A stretch of DNA of 64,000 nucleotides, taken from positions 434,001 to 498,000 of the forward strand of contig JARKIF010000030.1 in NCBI GenBank assembly GCA_029378245.1. The letters are read 5' to 3'. Under the pieces are notes generated by a model that saw only the letters and a list, made by a program, of their open reading frames with translations, was not told the DNA's origin and did no database searches. This DNA comes from Roridomyces roridus. Lineage: Eukaryota > Basidiomycota > Agaricomycetes > Agaricales > Mycenaceae. Below are positions 11,058 to 23,900 of the stretch, piece by piece. Position numbers and translations under genes: made by a program. Within the stretch, counting starts at the first letter, position 1, and every line of letters starts with the position of its first letter.

Positions 11058-11828
11058 GCCTGGCGTATCGCGTTATCCCCCGCGTATTACGTGCATGAAC
11101 GGTTGAGTTTCCGCCGAATGGAAGGCGGGCTGCCGGGTCCCTGTAACAGAATGGATGTCAGTGTGAGCGCTGTTCTATTTCATGCATGCCTCGAGGTGGG
11201 GTAAAATTGAATGGGTAAGAATCCCAACTCCCACATCACGGAGAAGAGTATTCACTTCAAGGACGAAACGGAGGATTTGAACCTCCTTGGGTTCCGTCTA
11301 TAATTCCCGTGGTTAAAAACCATTTCTATATGCTCGCAAGCCAGGGGAAGTATTGACACGTTTCTGAGGCCTCTTTATCGACATACCTTTGCCTTAAAGC
11401 GCCGTCGGCGGAGGAGACGTAGCGAAGCGGATTCCGGGTGTTTCCGAGTGGAGACCGCCCGCCTCCGCTACCACGCAGTGTACGGCGGAGGCCGAAGAAA
11501 CGCATTTGCAGGAAGCGCCTTCCCCGCTGGGCTACGTCGAAATTCGAATATGAGGCCCGCGCGCATGCTTGTCCCATGGGGCACCGAATCCGCGGGGCTT
11601 CTGCACAGTTAATCCTGCAATGACGCACGGCACCGCAGTATACTGGTCCGATTTGGTGACACTTGAGGTGCAAGCTCCAGTTGGGTGCATAGATGGTCGG
11701 AAATTAAAGGAAAGCAGAAGCCAGTTGCCACGCGGTGCGAAACTGGGGAGACAAGAGCACTGAGAAGTGAGGGAGGCAAAAAAGGGTGCGAAAGGACAGA
11801 AAGACTGCGGCGACTGCATGTACCAGCC
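11058..11828. other. Intergenic with a lone T-arm-like sequence
   Basis: No gene is seen. At 11270-11286, on the minus strand, GGAGG-TTCAAAT-CCTCC has the form of a tRNA T-arm with a B-box. No matching acceptor stem or anticodon arm could be found around it, so it is taken as a tRNA-related repeat fragment. Confidence 0.4.
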
Positions 11829-12450
11829 GGGACCCTGGACTCGGGTCTGGCTACCTTAGTCTGGCCACGCATGTGCTCATAGTACGGGATCGGAAGGGAA
11901 AGAAACGACGCAGAAGCGGCCTACCTGTGACGTGAAGTCTGCTTGTAATGCAGGATATCCTCGTTCGATCCGAGGCTGGGTCCTCAAGAGTTTCTCTTTT
12001 GCAGTCCAGTTGAAATCTAAACATCACACAAAACATCATGTCCAATAAGTACTGCAACACCCATGAATGCATAAGCATAAATTTGGCCGAGTTTGCCTCC
12101 CTCGCACTGACTGGTTTTTTTCTGGCTTTTATAATAAATCACCTGAACCGGTTGGCAGAGACTGATACGCTATAGTCTTGTCGTGATGCAGGATTCCCTC
12201 GTTCGATTCGGGACTGAATCATGTGACTTGACAGTGGTGAATCTTTTTTACGCTCCACGGTTCGAATACTACAGCATTGGTATTAGGTTAGCCGACCTTT
12301 AAGAGTCCAGCGATTCCATAAGGTTCAGAGGCTGTTCAGATCTCAGAGGGCAACAAATTGGCAATGAGCGACCCAGAAGCGGGCTGCCGGGCGCGACTCG
12401 CAAGCATCTGCTCGCTCGATTCGAGGCTGGGTTCTTCGATATCGTGGACA
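11829..12450 (+). repeat. tRNA-headed SINE-like repeats, family A (first locus)
   Basis: The head at 11907-11982 is 76 nt long with tRNA-like ends. GACGCAG pairs with CTGGGTC except at one position. The T-arm CCTCG-TTCGATC-CGAGG sits directly before the 3' acceptor strand, and an anticodon-like arm TCTGC-TTGTAAT-GCAGG precedes it. A body of about 190 nt follows, containing TCTTTTGCAGT and ending CACCTGAACCGG..TGGCAGAGACT..ACGCTATAGTC. A partial head follows at about 12180-12230, and a 64-nt head at about 12369-12432. The same head, body and order recur at 20122-20830. AAGCGG(N)G.GG near the head start resembles a Pol III A-box and GTTCGATTCG a B-box. Confidence 0.7.
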
Positions 12451-12925
12451 TGGTATTGGTGGTATTCAATCACCCTACAAAGCAGCTCTGCCGTGGCCGC
12501 CGACATCATTCATCAACAGATCAAAGTCTCCCAGGTTACGTGCCGGCTCGGCAAGTGGGAGAAAAAAAGAGGCACCGAGATGTAGATCTACACCTGGTGA
12601 TTTTTTCTCGTTCACTGACCTTTTTGTTGCAAGGAGATCAAAGGAGGGGAAAGGGCATCAGAAAAGAAAGAAAGAAAAAAAAGGCCGGCTGTCTCAAGGC
12701 TGTCTTCGAAGATCGACGAAGATTGATGAAGATCTTTGATCGACAAGCCAGTTTTCAGTGAAGTAGATTCACGGATGCCCTGTTTGGACAAAAATGCTAC
12801 CACGCAGAAAAGGGCCCCATTTTTGTCCACCCCGGACAGTCAAATGGAAGTCACTCGCGAAATCGATGGAATCCAGCAAGTTGCAAAGTCCAAGTTATAT
12901 GTATAGTGTGAGAAATTCACGGCAG
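12451..12925. other. Intergenic, 3' flank of the DUF2235 gene
   Basis: No gene is seen. An AAAG-rich run lies at about 12662-12682. Confidence 0.45.
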
Positions 12926-15900
12926 CTAGTCGGCTTCCGTAGATGACTTGAAGATGACCCAAGTGTCGAGCTCTAACCTAGACCGGTCCGTATCGTCCTT
13001 GTAACTAGTGAGGAGTCGGATCGCCCATTGAACTTCCCATGTGCCCCACTGTTCAGTTCGCATGGCCTGGAGAAGTTTGTTCAACTTGTCCATATCTGGT
13101 GGTATCGCCCTGTCTATCGGTTTGTCCTCCGACACAGGGATGTCACCTAATGCGCTCCAGACGGCTTCATAGTGGAGTTCGCGAAATGCGGCTCCCAAAC
13201 TATTGTGATCCCGCAGAAGAAGCGGAGCAATCGGGTCCTCTGTGAAAGACTCCTCAAGGGCCAGTCTATAAATCAGAAAATGATAATACACATACCATTG
13301 TTGCAGACGGATAGAACGACAAGGAAGATCGCGGCCGCTCTCCGTGAATCTTGGGTGAGTTCAGGGTCCTGAATGTGCCGAGTGATGCTATGGTAAAATG
13401 TCTTGACATCACTGTGTATGCTTCTCGCCATGTGGGTTGCCAAAGGAAGGACAATCTGCAACCCGAGTCGATTCTCCTCCAAATCCCAATGACTGGGACT
13501 GTCCGACAAAGTCCTCATCACTCGGGAAACGTTATCGGAAGCGCCGCAACGGGAAGAATACACCTGGGCCAGAACTGCAGAACATGCATGAGTGGAAGAG
13601 AAACTGCACAGGAGGCATTGAGCAAAGGACCTGGTTTGGCTTCAATAATATATGATAGCAGATCAATCCTGGAGTTATAGACGCGTTGCCCCAAGTAATA
13701 CTGGAATAATTCACCCATGAGTCCAGCTTCGAAAACTGCATCGGTGCAGTGGTCGTCTGCACAATATCAATATCAGTACTGGCAGTATCTGGTCTTTCAG
13801 CTGGGACACGGATTTACCACCAAACATCGTCTTTATGAAGTCAATTTCGTCGTGTGGGTTCCAGCTGATTCGAACATCCACAAGAATGTTCACAAGTTTC
13901 CGAACAAAACCCCGCCGCTCGCTGATGCAAGAGGCGAATGAAGGCATGCGTTCAAGAAGACTGGTGCAAAGCCGGAGCTCCCTTGGTTCGTAAGCTTCGT
14001 TGGTCCCTGTATTGAAATCGATTAACAGGTCCATTCTCCCGATCAAGAATTGTAATATGGCCTTGTTGGCTCTGTGCGTGTCAATAACGACACCAATGAC
14101 ATCGCAAAATCGTACTCATCGCCCGATAGTGCCTGCATGAGAACATAAATAACTGCGAAGTCCAAGGTCTCCGCGGTTGAGCCTAATTTCAGGCCGGAAA
14201 GCTCGTCTTCGTTTAAGTCGGGTATCCGTCGTAAAACCTCCTCCGTCAGTCTATCTGGAGGTCCATCGACGCGTGATTTGGAAGCTGAATGCGTTATGAG
14301 GATTTACAGAACACGCTGCAAAGCCCGTTTTGTGACTGCTCGGTGGGTGCCTATTGCGTGCACCGCGGAACGAAACCCGGACACTGTTCGATGATTTCAC
14401 AACGGAAAGGGATGGAAAAGTAAAATCCCGCACGATAATCCGTCATCTTAGAGAGGAGACGCAGCCCAACTTCAATCCTCTGCCAGTCTATCTCGGAACT
14501 GCTTTGGGTCGCGTTCAGCGACAGGACTTCGATCAACATTGTTTTGAAGTGTGGCTCAGCGTAAAGCCTATCTATCCCCACATCTACGGGCCAGGTGGAT
14601 ACATCAACTTCAGAAACGGGTGGCGTGCTTACCAGTATGCGCAAGAACATTGAGTCGTTCCAGAAATTCGATGGTGTTCGATCTTTGCGGACAAAGGCAA
14701 TTAGGTTGGGGGCGTTCTCGTGGTCCAGTGTATCCAATTCAAATGGTGTTCCCGCCAACTGTTCCACCAAGGCTAAAGCAGTTACCGCAACCCTCCGGAC
14801 CGCGGAGGAAGGTGCCCGAGGCTCCGGTCGTTCCTGAACTTGGACCTTTTGAGTTTTGACCGTCATGGTGTCCGCATCTTGCAGAGTCAGATACCGCTTG
14901 CAACACCTTGTGTATTTGCCCCAGGTCGACAAGCTTCCAAGTATCGGGAAGATGGGCCCCACTGTTAGAGCTCGGATAGTTCAGAAGCCCCACGGATACG
15001 TGCAGCCTTTGGTGGTCGTGAATTTTACGGGGGAGCCCACTATGAGGAGAGCTTGGCACGGCATCAGTTAGCTGTACACCTTTGAGTAAAATATTGCGCA
15101 CCGCTTGTTTTGAGGAACTGGACGAGGTTCCACGCCGTCAGGAGGGTCAATGGGAGATACGGAAGGATCTGTCCAAGAAACCAACGGAAGATATTCAATA
15201 ATGTTGTACAGGAACGTCATCGATTTCGACGGCGGAAGACCTGTGAGATCTTGCGTGCCGACATTGCGTTTAAAAGGGGCCATCTCAAGACCTGCCAGCA
15301 TGGCTTCGTATGCCATCCAGCGACTGGGAACTGCGCCATTATCGGAGGTAAAGTTGATCCGCTTGCCGCCCCCCGCTACAAACATTCAATCAGTCAATCA
15401 ATCACAACTCAAACCCAGGGTAAGTAGTAATAATCACACGTCTGAATGACATCCCCTGAACCACACCTCCTTGCACCGGGGCTGGCCGAATTCCCCTCGC
15501 TCAAAGAGTGACCGTGGTCCGGTGACATACTCTGGCAGAAACTTGACACGTCTCTCGTCCAGGGCGAGAGCATGACGAAGAAAGCAGATATTGTCCGCGC
15601 CTAGGGCACCGGGATAACGCTTAGCGCGAAACAATCCCACTGACGAGACGGTATCCCTGTTCAGCATCAGAGCGGAACATGATGGGTGCACGAGTCTCAC
15701 CATACGCCAACAAATGAATAGTAACATCGTGGGAGAAAGATCTTTTGAATTCCCTGGCGGTGGTTGACACTGGGAGATTATTTGGGTTGTTGAGGCCGAC
15801 TTGTGTAGTTCCATCTCTAATGGACCGATCACTCGATTATAACGCGCAGTGAGGAAGGTGCGGCTTACGGAAGGATCTGCTGCTCGACAGAGGACTCCTC

Positions 15901-16696
15901 ATCCAGGTAAATCTCGAAAGCACTGGGTCCATTTGCAGGTTTAGTAGCCAACTATATGCATGCTAACTCACAAGGGAATCTGCTCCCTATTTCCCGTGCG
16001 AAGCAACCCCACCTAGCTCGCGCCACATCAAAATATGCAAAATGGAACGGTTCGATATTTGCCTTCGTAATCATCGCCGCCAACACTCTGACCTGATAAG
16101 CTCCACGAGAGTAGCCTGAAACACAAATATCAGTTGCGCTGCAGGACACCCCAGGACTAAATACCAAGTAGAAATATTTGGTCCCCCGGTTTATAGTTCT
16201 CCGAGAGCCAGTGATAACCTGCGAGAATGTTGGACTTGAAGTTCCTGCGGAAACGATGAGCATAGCGAAATGACAGTCAAGGGAAATTGGCACCAAGCGG
16301 TAGCGGACGCCCAGGTATGTTTGAGAAACGCTGAGACCGTGTTCATCAGACCAGTTTTCTTTGTATAGGTGCCGATTCCACTGGTATAATATGATGGTTG
16401 ATCTTCGGTCTTCATTACCCGCGAACAGAACTCGACAACATGGCTACTCTGTGGTGGTGGATTTGAGCGGTGCATCTCGAGGAAAACTATTCACTCACCT
16501 GAGCACCGAATTTATTTGCCGTCCCGTCCAAAGCAATGATCAATCGCCGACCCGAGGGCGGAGGCCGGGCAGATTCCGTACAGTGGCAACACTGGGTATG
16601 GGTAACGTCCGGCCGTTTCTGGAGTCTCTCGACGGTGTCTTCGAGAGCTCTCAGGCGTGACTCCACGGGGTCGACTGCAGGCGGTGGGGAAGCCAT
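12926..16696 (-). CDS. DUF2235 (Tle1-like alpha/beta hydrolase) protein with long C-terminal region
   Basis: Predicted serine hydrolase of the DUF2235 family, which includes phospholipase-like effectors in bacteria and many uncharacterised fungal proteins. The start at 16696 gives MASPPPAVDP followed by a short coiled region (LRALEDTVERLQKR), then RRLIIALDGTANKFGAQ, the family's opening motif. Further exons give NVVEFCSRVMKTEDQ, YYTSGIGTYTK, the nucleophile elbow GYSRGAYQVRVLAAMI (Ser of GxSxG), DTVSSVGLF, RHALALDERRVKFLPEYV and KEVWFRGCHSDV joined to GGGKRINFTSDNGAVPSRW. All core motifs are present, so it is probably active. Beyond about 15050 the protein continues for several hundred residues of mostly helical, Leu-rich sequence (for example LVEQLAGTPFELDTLD and LLVFLSV-like stretches) with no family I can name, ending FKSSTEAD at 12926. 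Many exon edges in this tail are unresolved. Confidence 0.82.
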
Positions 16697-17557
16697 GCGA
16701 ATGATTGAAACATTATCGTTGGATGTCTTGTATATGTACCAAATCGCGCACTTAATTTGACAGTATTGACAGTAATCACACTTAATTTGGCAGTAATTTG
16801 GAAATATTAATGACAGGAACGCACAAGTCGGCACGCCACAGCATGAACGTTCAGGAGACAGGAGGAGCGGAATCGCAGATTGGGATGCCGGTGGAACGTT
16901 GTACATGCGCTGCAGCAGCAGGTAAAGCCGGCATTCAATCAAGTTATCAGCAACGCGAGGCCGCAGGGAGGACTCCGGCGGGGGTGGATGCAAAGCGTGG
17001 ATTAACATGTGTTCCAAGTTCCAACAATATAGTATCATCGACCCTAGCGGCTTGCTAGCGGCTGGAATGGATGGTGGACAAGCCCTTATTCGGTCGGGCA
17101 CAGGCTCAACAGTGCGAAATCGTGGTAAGTGCAGTCTGCAGTCAGTGGGAAATGTCCGTGTCCCACGTGAGTTGACCAAACTGGCCAGACAGAGCTGAAG
17201 CGGAGTAGACGCGGCGGAGCTGAATGAACTCATCGTATTGTGGCATAAACTGCAGCGGTACCCTGCGCAAAGCGTGTGGGATGCTGGGCAGTGACCGGGA
17301 GAAGTTGCGGGTGTAGTACGGCAGCAAGTCGAGACAATTGTCCGGCTGTTGACAGGGTGCGGGGAGAGGTAGTGCAGATTTTCAGATGGCCGCCATGTGC
17401 ACTCGAAAGTTGCGAGGTTAGACGGCGGACGACAGCGTCGAGCGAAAATCTTCTACTTGTACTTCTTCATCTTCGGCACCGCATCCTTCTCCCGAAAGAC
17501 AGGAGCCTCCAAGCCTTGAGGCGTCGGCGATGGCGTGGGAAGCGGTCCGTCCCACTA
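16697..17557. other. Intergenic, upstream of the DUF2235 gene
   Basis: No supported gene. Near 16750-16810, on the plus strand, TTTGACAGTA, TTGACAGTAA and TTTGGCAGTAA form a short degenerate direct repeat just before the DUF2235 start region. Confidence 0.4.
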
Positions 17558-17583
17558 CCCTCCCTCCCTCCCTCCCTCCCTCC
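17558..17583 (+). repeat. (CCCT)n microsatellite
   Basis: Six and a half uninterrupted copies of CCCT. Confidence 0.9.
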
Positions 17584-20121
17584 TTCACAGACGCTAGCAC
17601 CTGCTCCACCTCAAAACATCTCCACATGCGAATCCAAGATACAAAGACAAAGCCACACCGTTCCCGTGCCCATACTGTCAGCGCGCGTCGGCCTCGGGTA
17701 CATCAAGCATGCATGCGGGAGGCAGAGGGCGGGGGTGGAGGTTGGAGGTTGGGGCGCGCGGTGGTATCGCCCATGAACGCTGTCCATAATGGGAACGCAG
17801 CAACCAGATAGAGACACTCTTCCTGCCCGTGCCCTTCCCCCGCATTAAGCTCCATCGTCGGGTCAAGGCTCATGACGCAACTGGAGAAGGGTCCGACGAG
17901 TACTTCCTGGAAGGCGACGTGGGCGCCGTTCTTGACCATCTGCATGCCCGTGTAGATCGGGCGATTGACCTGTAGAGGCAGCAAGATTAGCTTGATTGAG
18001 GACGTCGGAGGATGACATGACTTACTTACCCTTTGCAAAGTATACTTTGACTCGTACACGCTTCAATCTTGGTCATCTTCTTCACGGCCTTGATACGACG
18101 CACTCTCGACCCTCTCCCCCCACATCGCGCGACTTGGCCTTGGACTTTCCCTTCTTCTTTTGCAGCGGCGGCGACGACGCCTCTACCAGCATTTTATCTC
18201 CCGCATCTCCCTCGTTCATGTCCGCCTGCACCATCATAGCATTCACCCTTGCGACGGGCGCTTCTGGCGCGAGCATCTTGTCTGCAAGTCACCTTGCGGT
18301 TGCTCGCAACGCGCAGCGCTGGCGGGGACAGTCCTGTAGGATCTCGAGGGTTGTGTAAGGGGGGCGGCGAGGGTAGTCTGTAGGAGACGCCATTACACGT
18401 GGAGACAATCGATGGAATGGCGGGGTGTGGGAGGTGAAGGGATGTGAAGGAGTGCATGACAAGGACGGAGTGTCAGGGGACAGGAGTCGCGGAGGACGGA
18501 ACGGAGAAGGAGAGCGGAGATAGACGGAGAAGAAACAATGCACATAAGTACTTGTCGACTGCATCCATTGTCCTCGCCCATCCCGCCCGCAGAGTCCAAC
18601 GGGAGCTGCAAGCTATGAAACGGAAAGTGCTGGATGGCCACCGTATAGCTGGAACCCGTCTCCTCCTCCCCACCCCCCAAAGCAAGCTCCAGCCAAACCC
18701 GCGGTAATAGGCGCCTTGAGAGACGACCCACGCGCGTTCCTCCCTCACGCATTCGGTCAGAAGCTGGAAGAACTCCTCTGCGCGTCTTCACTGCTAGCAG
18801 TTCGTGCGTTGCCAAGAGGGCTGCACCAAGAGGGCTGCAGCATTCACACTGGCATTCGGTTTGTGACTTTGAGCAGCTCCAAACGCACCCGCACCGTCCG
18901 TGGAGGCGTCTGGGGTGCAGACCACCTTGACGAGGGCGATACCACTCGAGATCGAGGAGAACGTCAATGACGGGAGTGGTGGCTTCGAGGGCCTCGGCGC
19001 GGGTGTGTATTGCGAAGAGATAGGGTGGCAGTAACTCGACAAAGAAGCGAGAGCCTGGGTGACGTGGTTAGTCGTACAGTACGAGGAGGGGTGTGATGAC
19101 GCGTCCGTCTGAGAAATGGGTCCCAGCGGATTCCCTCACGGAGGAGCTGCGTCTCTGCACGTAGAGCTTGAAGTTGTGGGACGACGATAACTCACCTGTA
19201 AAGCCGAATTCATAAAGCAATGCATCCGCGACGTATTCACGGGCCCCGGGGACAGAGCGTCCTCCCCCCCAGCGCGGGTTTTTGAGACTTTCGGCTTTCC
19301 CTCGGTAGAGACTTGTGGTCTGCGTGGGGGTACATGAGACGCTTTACGGGTGACAAGGCAGTCGAGTGCAGAGCAGATGGTGGTCGGGAGCAGAAGATGT
19401 TGGCAGATTGATATCATGATCCAACAAGTGACGGGTCGGGCTCGGGACTGCTGCACCGGCTTTACGATTCCTAACTTGTTTGGGAATCGTTCTTTATGAA
19501 CCCCCCCGCCGGGGCCCGTTCCACAGCGACTCCTCAATCAGTGCACCCGATGATCGGAACTTCGGAGATGCAACGGCTTCCTACATTAGAACTGTCGGCA
19601 TGTCGGCATCACTGATCCGAGGTGCGCATCTGATGTTCTACCTATATTCTCTGCGTTTGAAAAGTGTTTCCAGGTATTGATCCATGGCCAGCTGTGCCGA
19701 TGCTGCCGCTGGACGATATTCCATTGATGTTTGGAATTTCCTACTAAGTACTTTCAAGGTATCCAACCAACTGCGGCGTCTCGGCAAGCATGGGTAACGA
19801 TGTGCGCCTCGGGTGATCGGCATGATGATTCGATCCGGCCCTGAATATCAATGATGCGACCAGAGACCGGCAAGCTCGGCATCATGATCTCCCGCCGGCC
19901 CTCCTTCATGAAAGCTGAAAAGTAATCTATCATAAAACCTGGGGGAATCGTTTCTGCCATGCGGGAGCAATGGCCTCAAGGCCAGGTGACTGCTGCACCG
20001 GCTTGGGTTTATTGACTTTACATATCTCAACCAGTAGCCAATTGCCAGGTTGGATGTCTTTCTTTTCGAAATTCCCATGATCATCTCGGGGTCTGGTTAC
20101 TCTGGTACTAAACCGACTGCC
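17584..20121. other. Poorly coding stretch with possible gene remains
   Basis: On the minus strand at about 17775-17985, NRPIYTGMQMVKNGAHVAFQ followed by EVLVGPFSSCVMSLDPTMEL reads like real protein, and a Lys-rich segment (LQKKKGKSKAKS) lies at 18100-18200. Frames shift often, and I could not build a continuous model or name a family. Similar doubtful coding texture continues to about 19050. It may be a decayed gene or a multi-exon gene I cannot parse. Short duplicated words (GACTGCTGCACCGGCTT) occur at about 19447 and 19989. Confidence 0.3.
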
Positions 20122-20830
20122 AGCTGGGACTCGGGTCTGGATCCGTGCTACGCTAGGTCCTCATACTATTCCGGGATAGAAAGGGATAGAAACGACCCAG
20201 AAGCGGCGCGGGCCGTGTCTGCAAACCTGCGGTGGTGTTCTTCAGTAATGCACTCGGGGCTGGGCCATGTGCATCCAGCTGGTAAGTACATTTTGACTCC
20301 GTTAACTACGACACCTACATGAAGCACAAGTAACCACTCGCTGAGTAGTTATATACCATTTTCCCCCACAATACAACCGGACATAGACTTAGAGGGAAAG
20401 CAAACGACCCAGAAGCGGTGCGGGCCGTATCTGCAAATAATAGGTTTTCTCGCGTTGTCTACTGCAGAATATTCTCGTTCGATTCGAGGCTGGGTCACTT
20501 TCGACCAGGAATGGCTCTTTTGCAGTTTGCTCCAAACATCTCCTGCCTGGATCCATGTCAATCTAGAGTCTGAATACATGAATGAGGCTATCTCAAGTAC
20601 TTGAAGCAATGAGAATCTGGCCGAAGTCACTCCGGCTTTTACTGTAAATCACCTGAACCGGCTGGCAGAGACTACGCTATAGTCCGAAGTTGAAAGAGAA
20701 ATAAACGACCCAGAAGCGGCGTGGGCCGTGCCTGGAAACCTGTGAGCGAAGGACTTGGAAGTTGTCATCATGCAGGATACCCTCGTTCGACTCGAGGCTG
20801 GGTCATTGAACCTCTCTGTCTGATCCTTTT
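20122..20830 (+). repeat. tRNA-headed SINE-like repeats, family A (second locus, head-to-tail)
   Basis: Three heads beginning GACCCAGAAGCGG lie at about 20195, 20407 and 20707. The last two end with a T-arm (TCTCG-TTCGATT-CGAGG, CCTCG-TTCGACT-CGAGG) followed at once by CTGGGTC, a perfect seven-base match to GACCCAG. After the second head comes the same body as at 11.9-12.2 kb: TCTTTTGCAGT, CTGGCCGA, then CACCTGAACCGGCTGGCAG and ACGCTATAGTC. A third head follows, so units are arranged head to tail. Upstream, GGACTCGGGTCTGG and GGGATAGAAAGGG also match the first locus. Confidence 0.72.
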
Positions 20831-20907
20831 TTTTCCAGACAAAATTAGATTACTCGCCACAAAAACGATCAAGGTACATATGTAGTATAACCAGAATCAT
20901 CCTATAA

Positions 20908-23900
20908 CTACTGCCTCGCAAAAGTCCCCAACGCAGCCTCCTCCCTCCCCAAAAACTCGTGTTGAAGCGCATCAAACCCACGGAACGTAGTCTCTCCACA
21001 CAGATCACGCACAATGACGCGAATGTCGTCGATAATCTGTTGAGATCTCAAGTCAGTATTCAAAGAACGAGCGAACGAACGAGACGTACCGCAAAGATAT
21101 TTTGCAGCGCGATCACCGCTGTACAGTAATTCAGATATCAGCAAACATAGAAGAATTCCACAAACCTGTAGAATGTGTCGGTAACGACTCGTCCTAGAAA
21201 AATCAAGTCAGCGTTGCCCCAGTACGAAATTTCCAGATCTCAACTCACCATAAGCACATCCAAAGACAATTCCTGAAACCCAATACTCGCACCCTCAACC
21301 TTGCCAGCGACAAACTCGGACACATGCTCAGAGTCCGCCAATTCCGAGTCCGAATCCTGTCGAATGGGTATATCAAACGACGCGGGAGGTCCATTGTTGG
21401 GTTCCAGCGCGCGGATAAAGGCGTCGTGGTATACGAGTCGGTCGCGGAGACAAGGCAGGGACGCGGGAATCGGTCGGCCGGCGGACAATGCGTGAGAGAG
21501 GATGTCGATCGTCGAGAAGAGATCCGAGAGCTAAAAAGATCGATCAGACGGGCAGTGCCTTCCCTTGCCCAGCACTAACCAGATTCGGATTCAGGAATGG
21601 CGTCTGAACAAAATCGCTCAATAACATAACGGAATGAAGACTTGAAGCACGCACCCTATGCACGAGGATATTGCACCACTTGGGGTCCAGCTTGGAGAAA
21701 GCACCACCAAGCAGGGAAAGCGAAGTGATAAACTGCGTCGCTTTCGCGTGCAAGAGCTCATACTTGTCGCTCGGCCAAACTCCCCTGTAAACGCATCATC
21801 AGCCAACCACCAACAAACAAACTAACTCGACAACGTACTGGACCGTGGGCTCCCATTGCGCAGTTTTGAGAGAAGGCGCAAGCGCTTGCAGCCGTTCCTA
21901 AACCACGGTCAACCAACTTGCGCAAAAAAGAGAAAAGAAGCACATACGAAAATCGCAAGAATCCGCTTGGCCACCCTCCGAATCCTCCGCTCTTTAGGCG
22001 ATACGGCCCCACCACAAAGCACACGATCCACCCAATCAACATCCTCCTTCTCATAATGCCCGCTCCGCGAACGAGCCTCCTCTGCGAGGAACAACTCCAC
22101 CTCCGTCCCAAAGGTGTTACCCAGTTCTAGCAGCGTGGCAGCCAGAGTCCGGCGCACGAGCGTACGCGCCGACGTCGGGCGGGGGAACATCATCACGATG
22201 GCCTAATCCCCGAATTAATCAGCAGCCCATCTTTCAACGAAGGAACGAAGATAACTCACCCCAGCAACGAACCCAATAATAACCAACAACGCCCTCTTCC
22301 ACCCAATCTCAATCCCAACCCCCGAATTAACCGCCAGCGTAAAGTGCGTGTCAAGCCACGAATAACCCACCACAAACACCGTCGTAACTGCCACCATCGT
22401 CCAAAACATCACATACACTGGCGGACTCGCGATCCTCCCAAACATAAACGGCGCAGTAAAGACGGTCGCAACGACCACGAGAGCGTACGGATTGCCGTTG
22501 TGCTTGCCCGGCGCGGCAATATACCACGCTACCATCCCGTTGAGCAGACCAACGATCGTGCCACTCAGACGAATGACAAGGCCAAAGAGCTGGTCCCCTG
22601 CAAAGGTCGCGAGACCCGTTTGCGCCATGATGAGCGCCCAGAGGCCTTTGTTGGCGTAGTAAAAGCCGGCTGTACGTGGAACGACCGAGGGTACCCAGAG
22701 TGCGAGGGAAACGACCGCGTGCCGCAGAGCAAAGATGCCTTCGGGTGACTTGAACCAGCGCAACGAGCCGCCGAGGGCGACCAAGAAGCGGCCGAGGGAG
22801 GTCTTGGGCGGGAGAGCGTCGGGGTTGCGTGCTAAACAGACACATCAGAGTTGCCAGAAGGAAAGAAAACCAACTCACGTCTCTGAGTCTTCTCCTCCTC
22901 CCCATCCTCCACTTCTTCATCTAAACTCCCCCCAGCGCCCTCATTTTCAAACTTGGTCGGATCCTCAACGAACCCCATACCAACGGGCTGCGAATCCGCA
23001 ACCCCAGGAGTTCGACTCGTCGCCTTCCTCCAAATCTTCCCAAACCCAGTCGGGAACCAAACCCTCACACCCTCCCTCCTCCCATCCAAATCCACGATCA
23101 GCGCCAAAACCCTCAACAGCCTCACAGCAAACACATCCAACGTGTCTGCAAACATGAAGCAGATGAACAGCGAACGCACTGCAAACGTCTCTGCCTCCCT
23201 CTCCGATTCCCTGTGCGGTGCCAGGAGACGCCCCGTAGCAGGATCAAAGAACCGCTCAAAAGGCTTGACGAGCCTCGCCCGCTCGACGGCTCTAAACTCC
23301 TGTAACGCGCCCTCGAGCTTCTCCTGCGCCTCTCTCAACGCCTCGCTCCGTTTCTTCGCCCCTTCCTTCGCAGCAGCGCCGCCGATCCGGAAAAGCCCTG
23401 TCCACCGACCGGCGTTGCACCCGAGGAACCACGCACGCAAAGCGGCGAGTGCAGAGGCAGCAGCGGTACGCAAGGGCGCCGAGGCCTCAGCCAAGATCGG
23501 CACGAGCGTGTCCAGATCATGTCCATGCCTCGTCTCGCGTTCTACGACCCTCGCACGTCGACGTGCAAACCGACTGTCCACATGTGTACTGCTAACACTC
23601 CCACCGTTGTTCAAATCCGCGAGATGTTCAGCAGCGGCTTCATCGTCAATGTTGGACTGTAATACGGCACGAGTGAATGCGAGGAGGCCGCTGTGAGAAA
23701 AAGTTTACGTCATATGGCGGAATGAAAAGCGGAAAGCGGAATGAAAACGGGAAGAAATAATAACTCACTTGGCCCTGAATCCCAACCCTCTAATCTCCGG
23801 TGCAAGTCTCTTCAAATCACCAGGCCCCAGACGCCCCACGCTGATCTCCAGGTCAATCAAACCGATTTGGGCCGCGAGGGCGGCAAGCCCGCCGCCGATG

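Noticed and set aside
11907..11982. Possible genuine tRNA-Tyr gene (GTA in the anticodon position)
   Set aside because: The D-arm is not convincing, the acceptor stem has a mismatch, and the same sequence recurs as the head of a dispersed repeat with varying inner length.
22953..23696. 247-codon plus-strand open frame
   Set aside because: It is the antisense of the soluble middle part of the FUSC-type membrane protein; its Ser/Arg/Pro-rich composition is that of a shadow frame.
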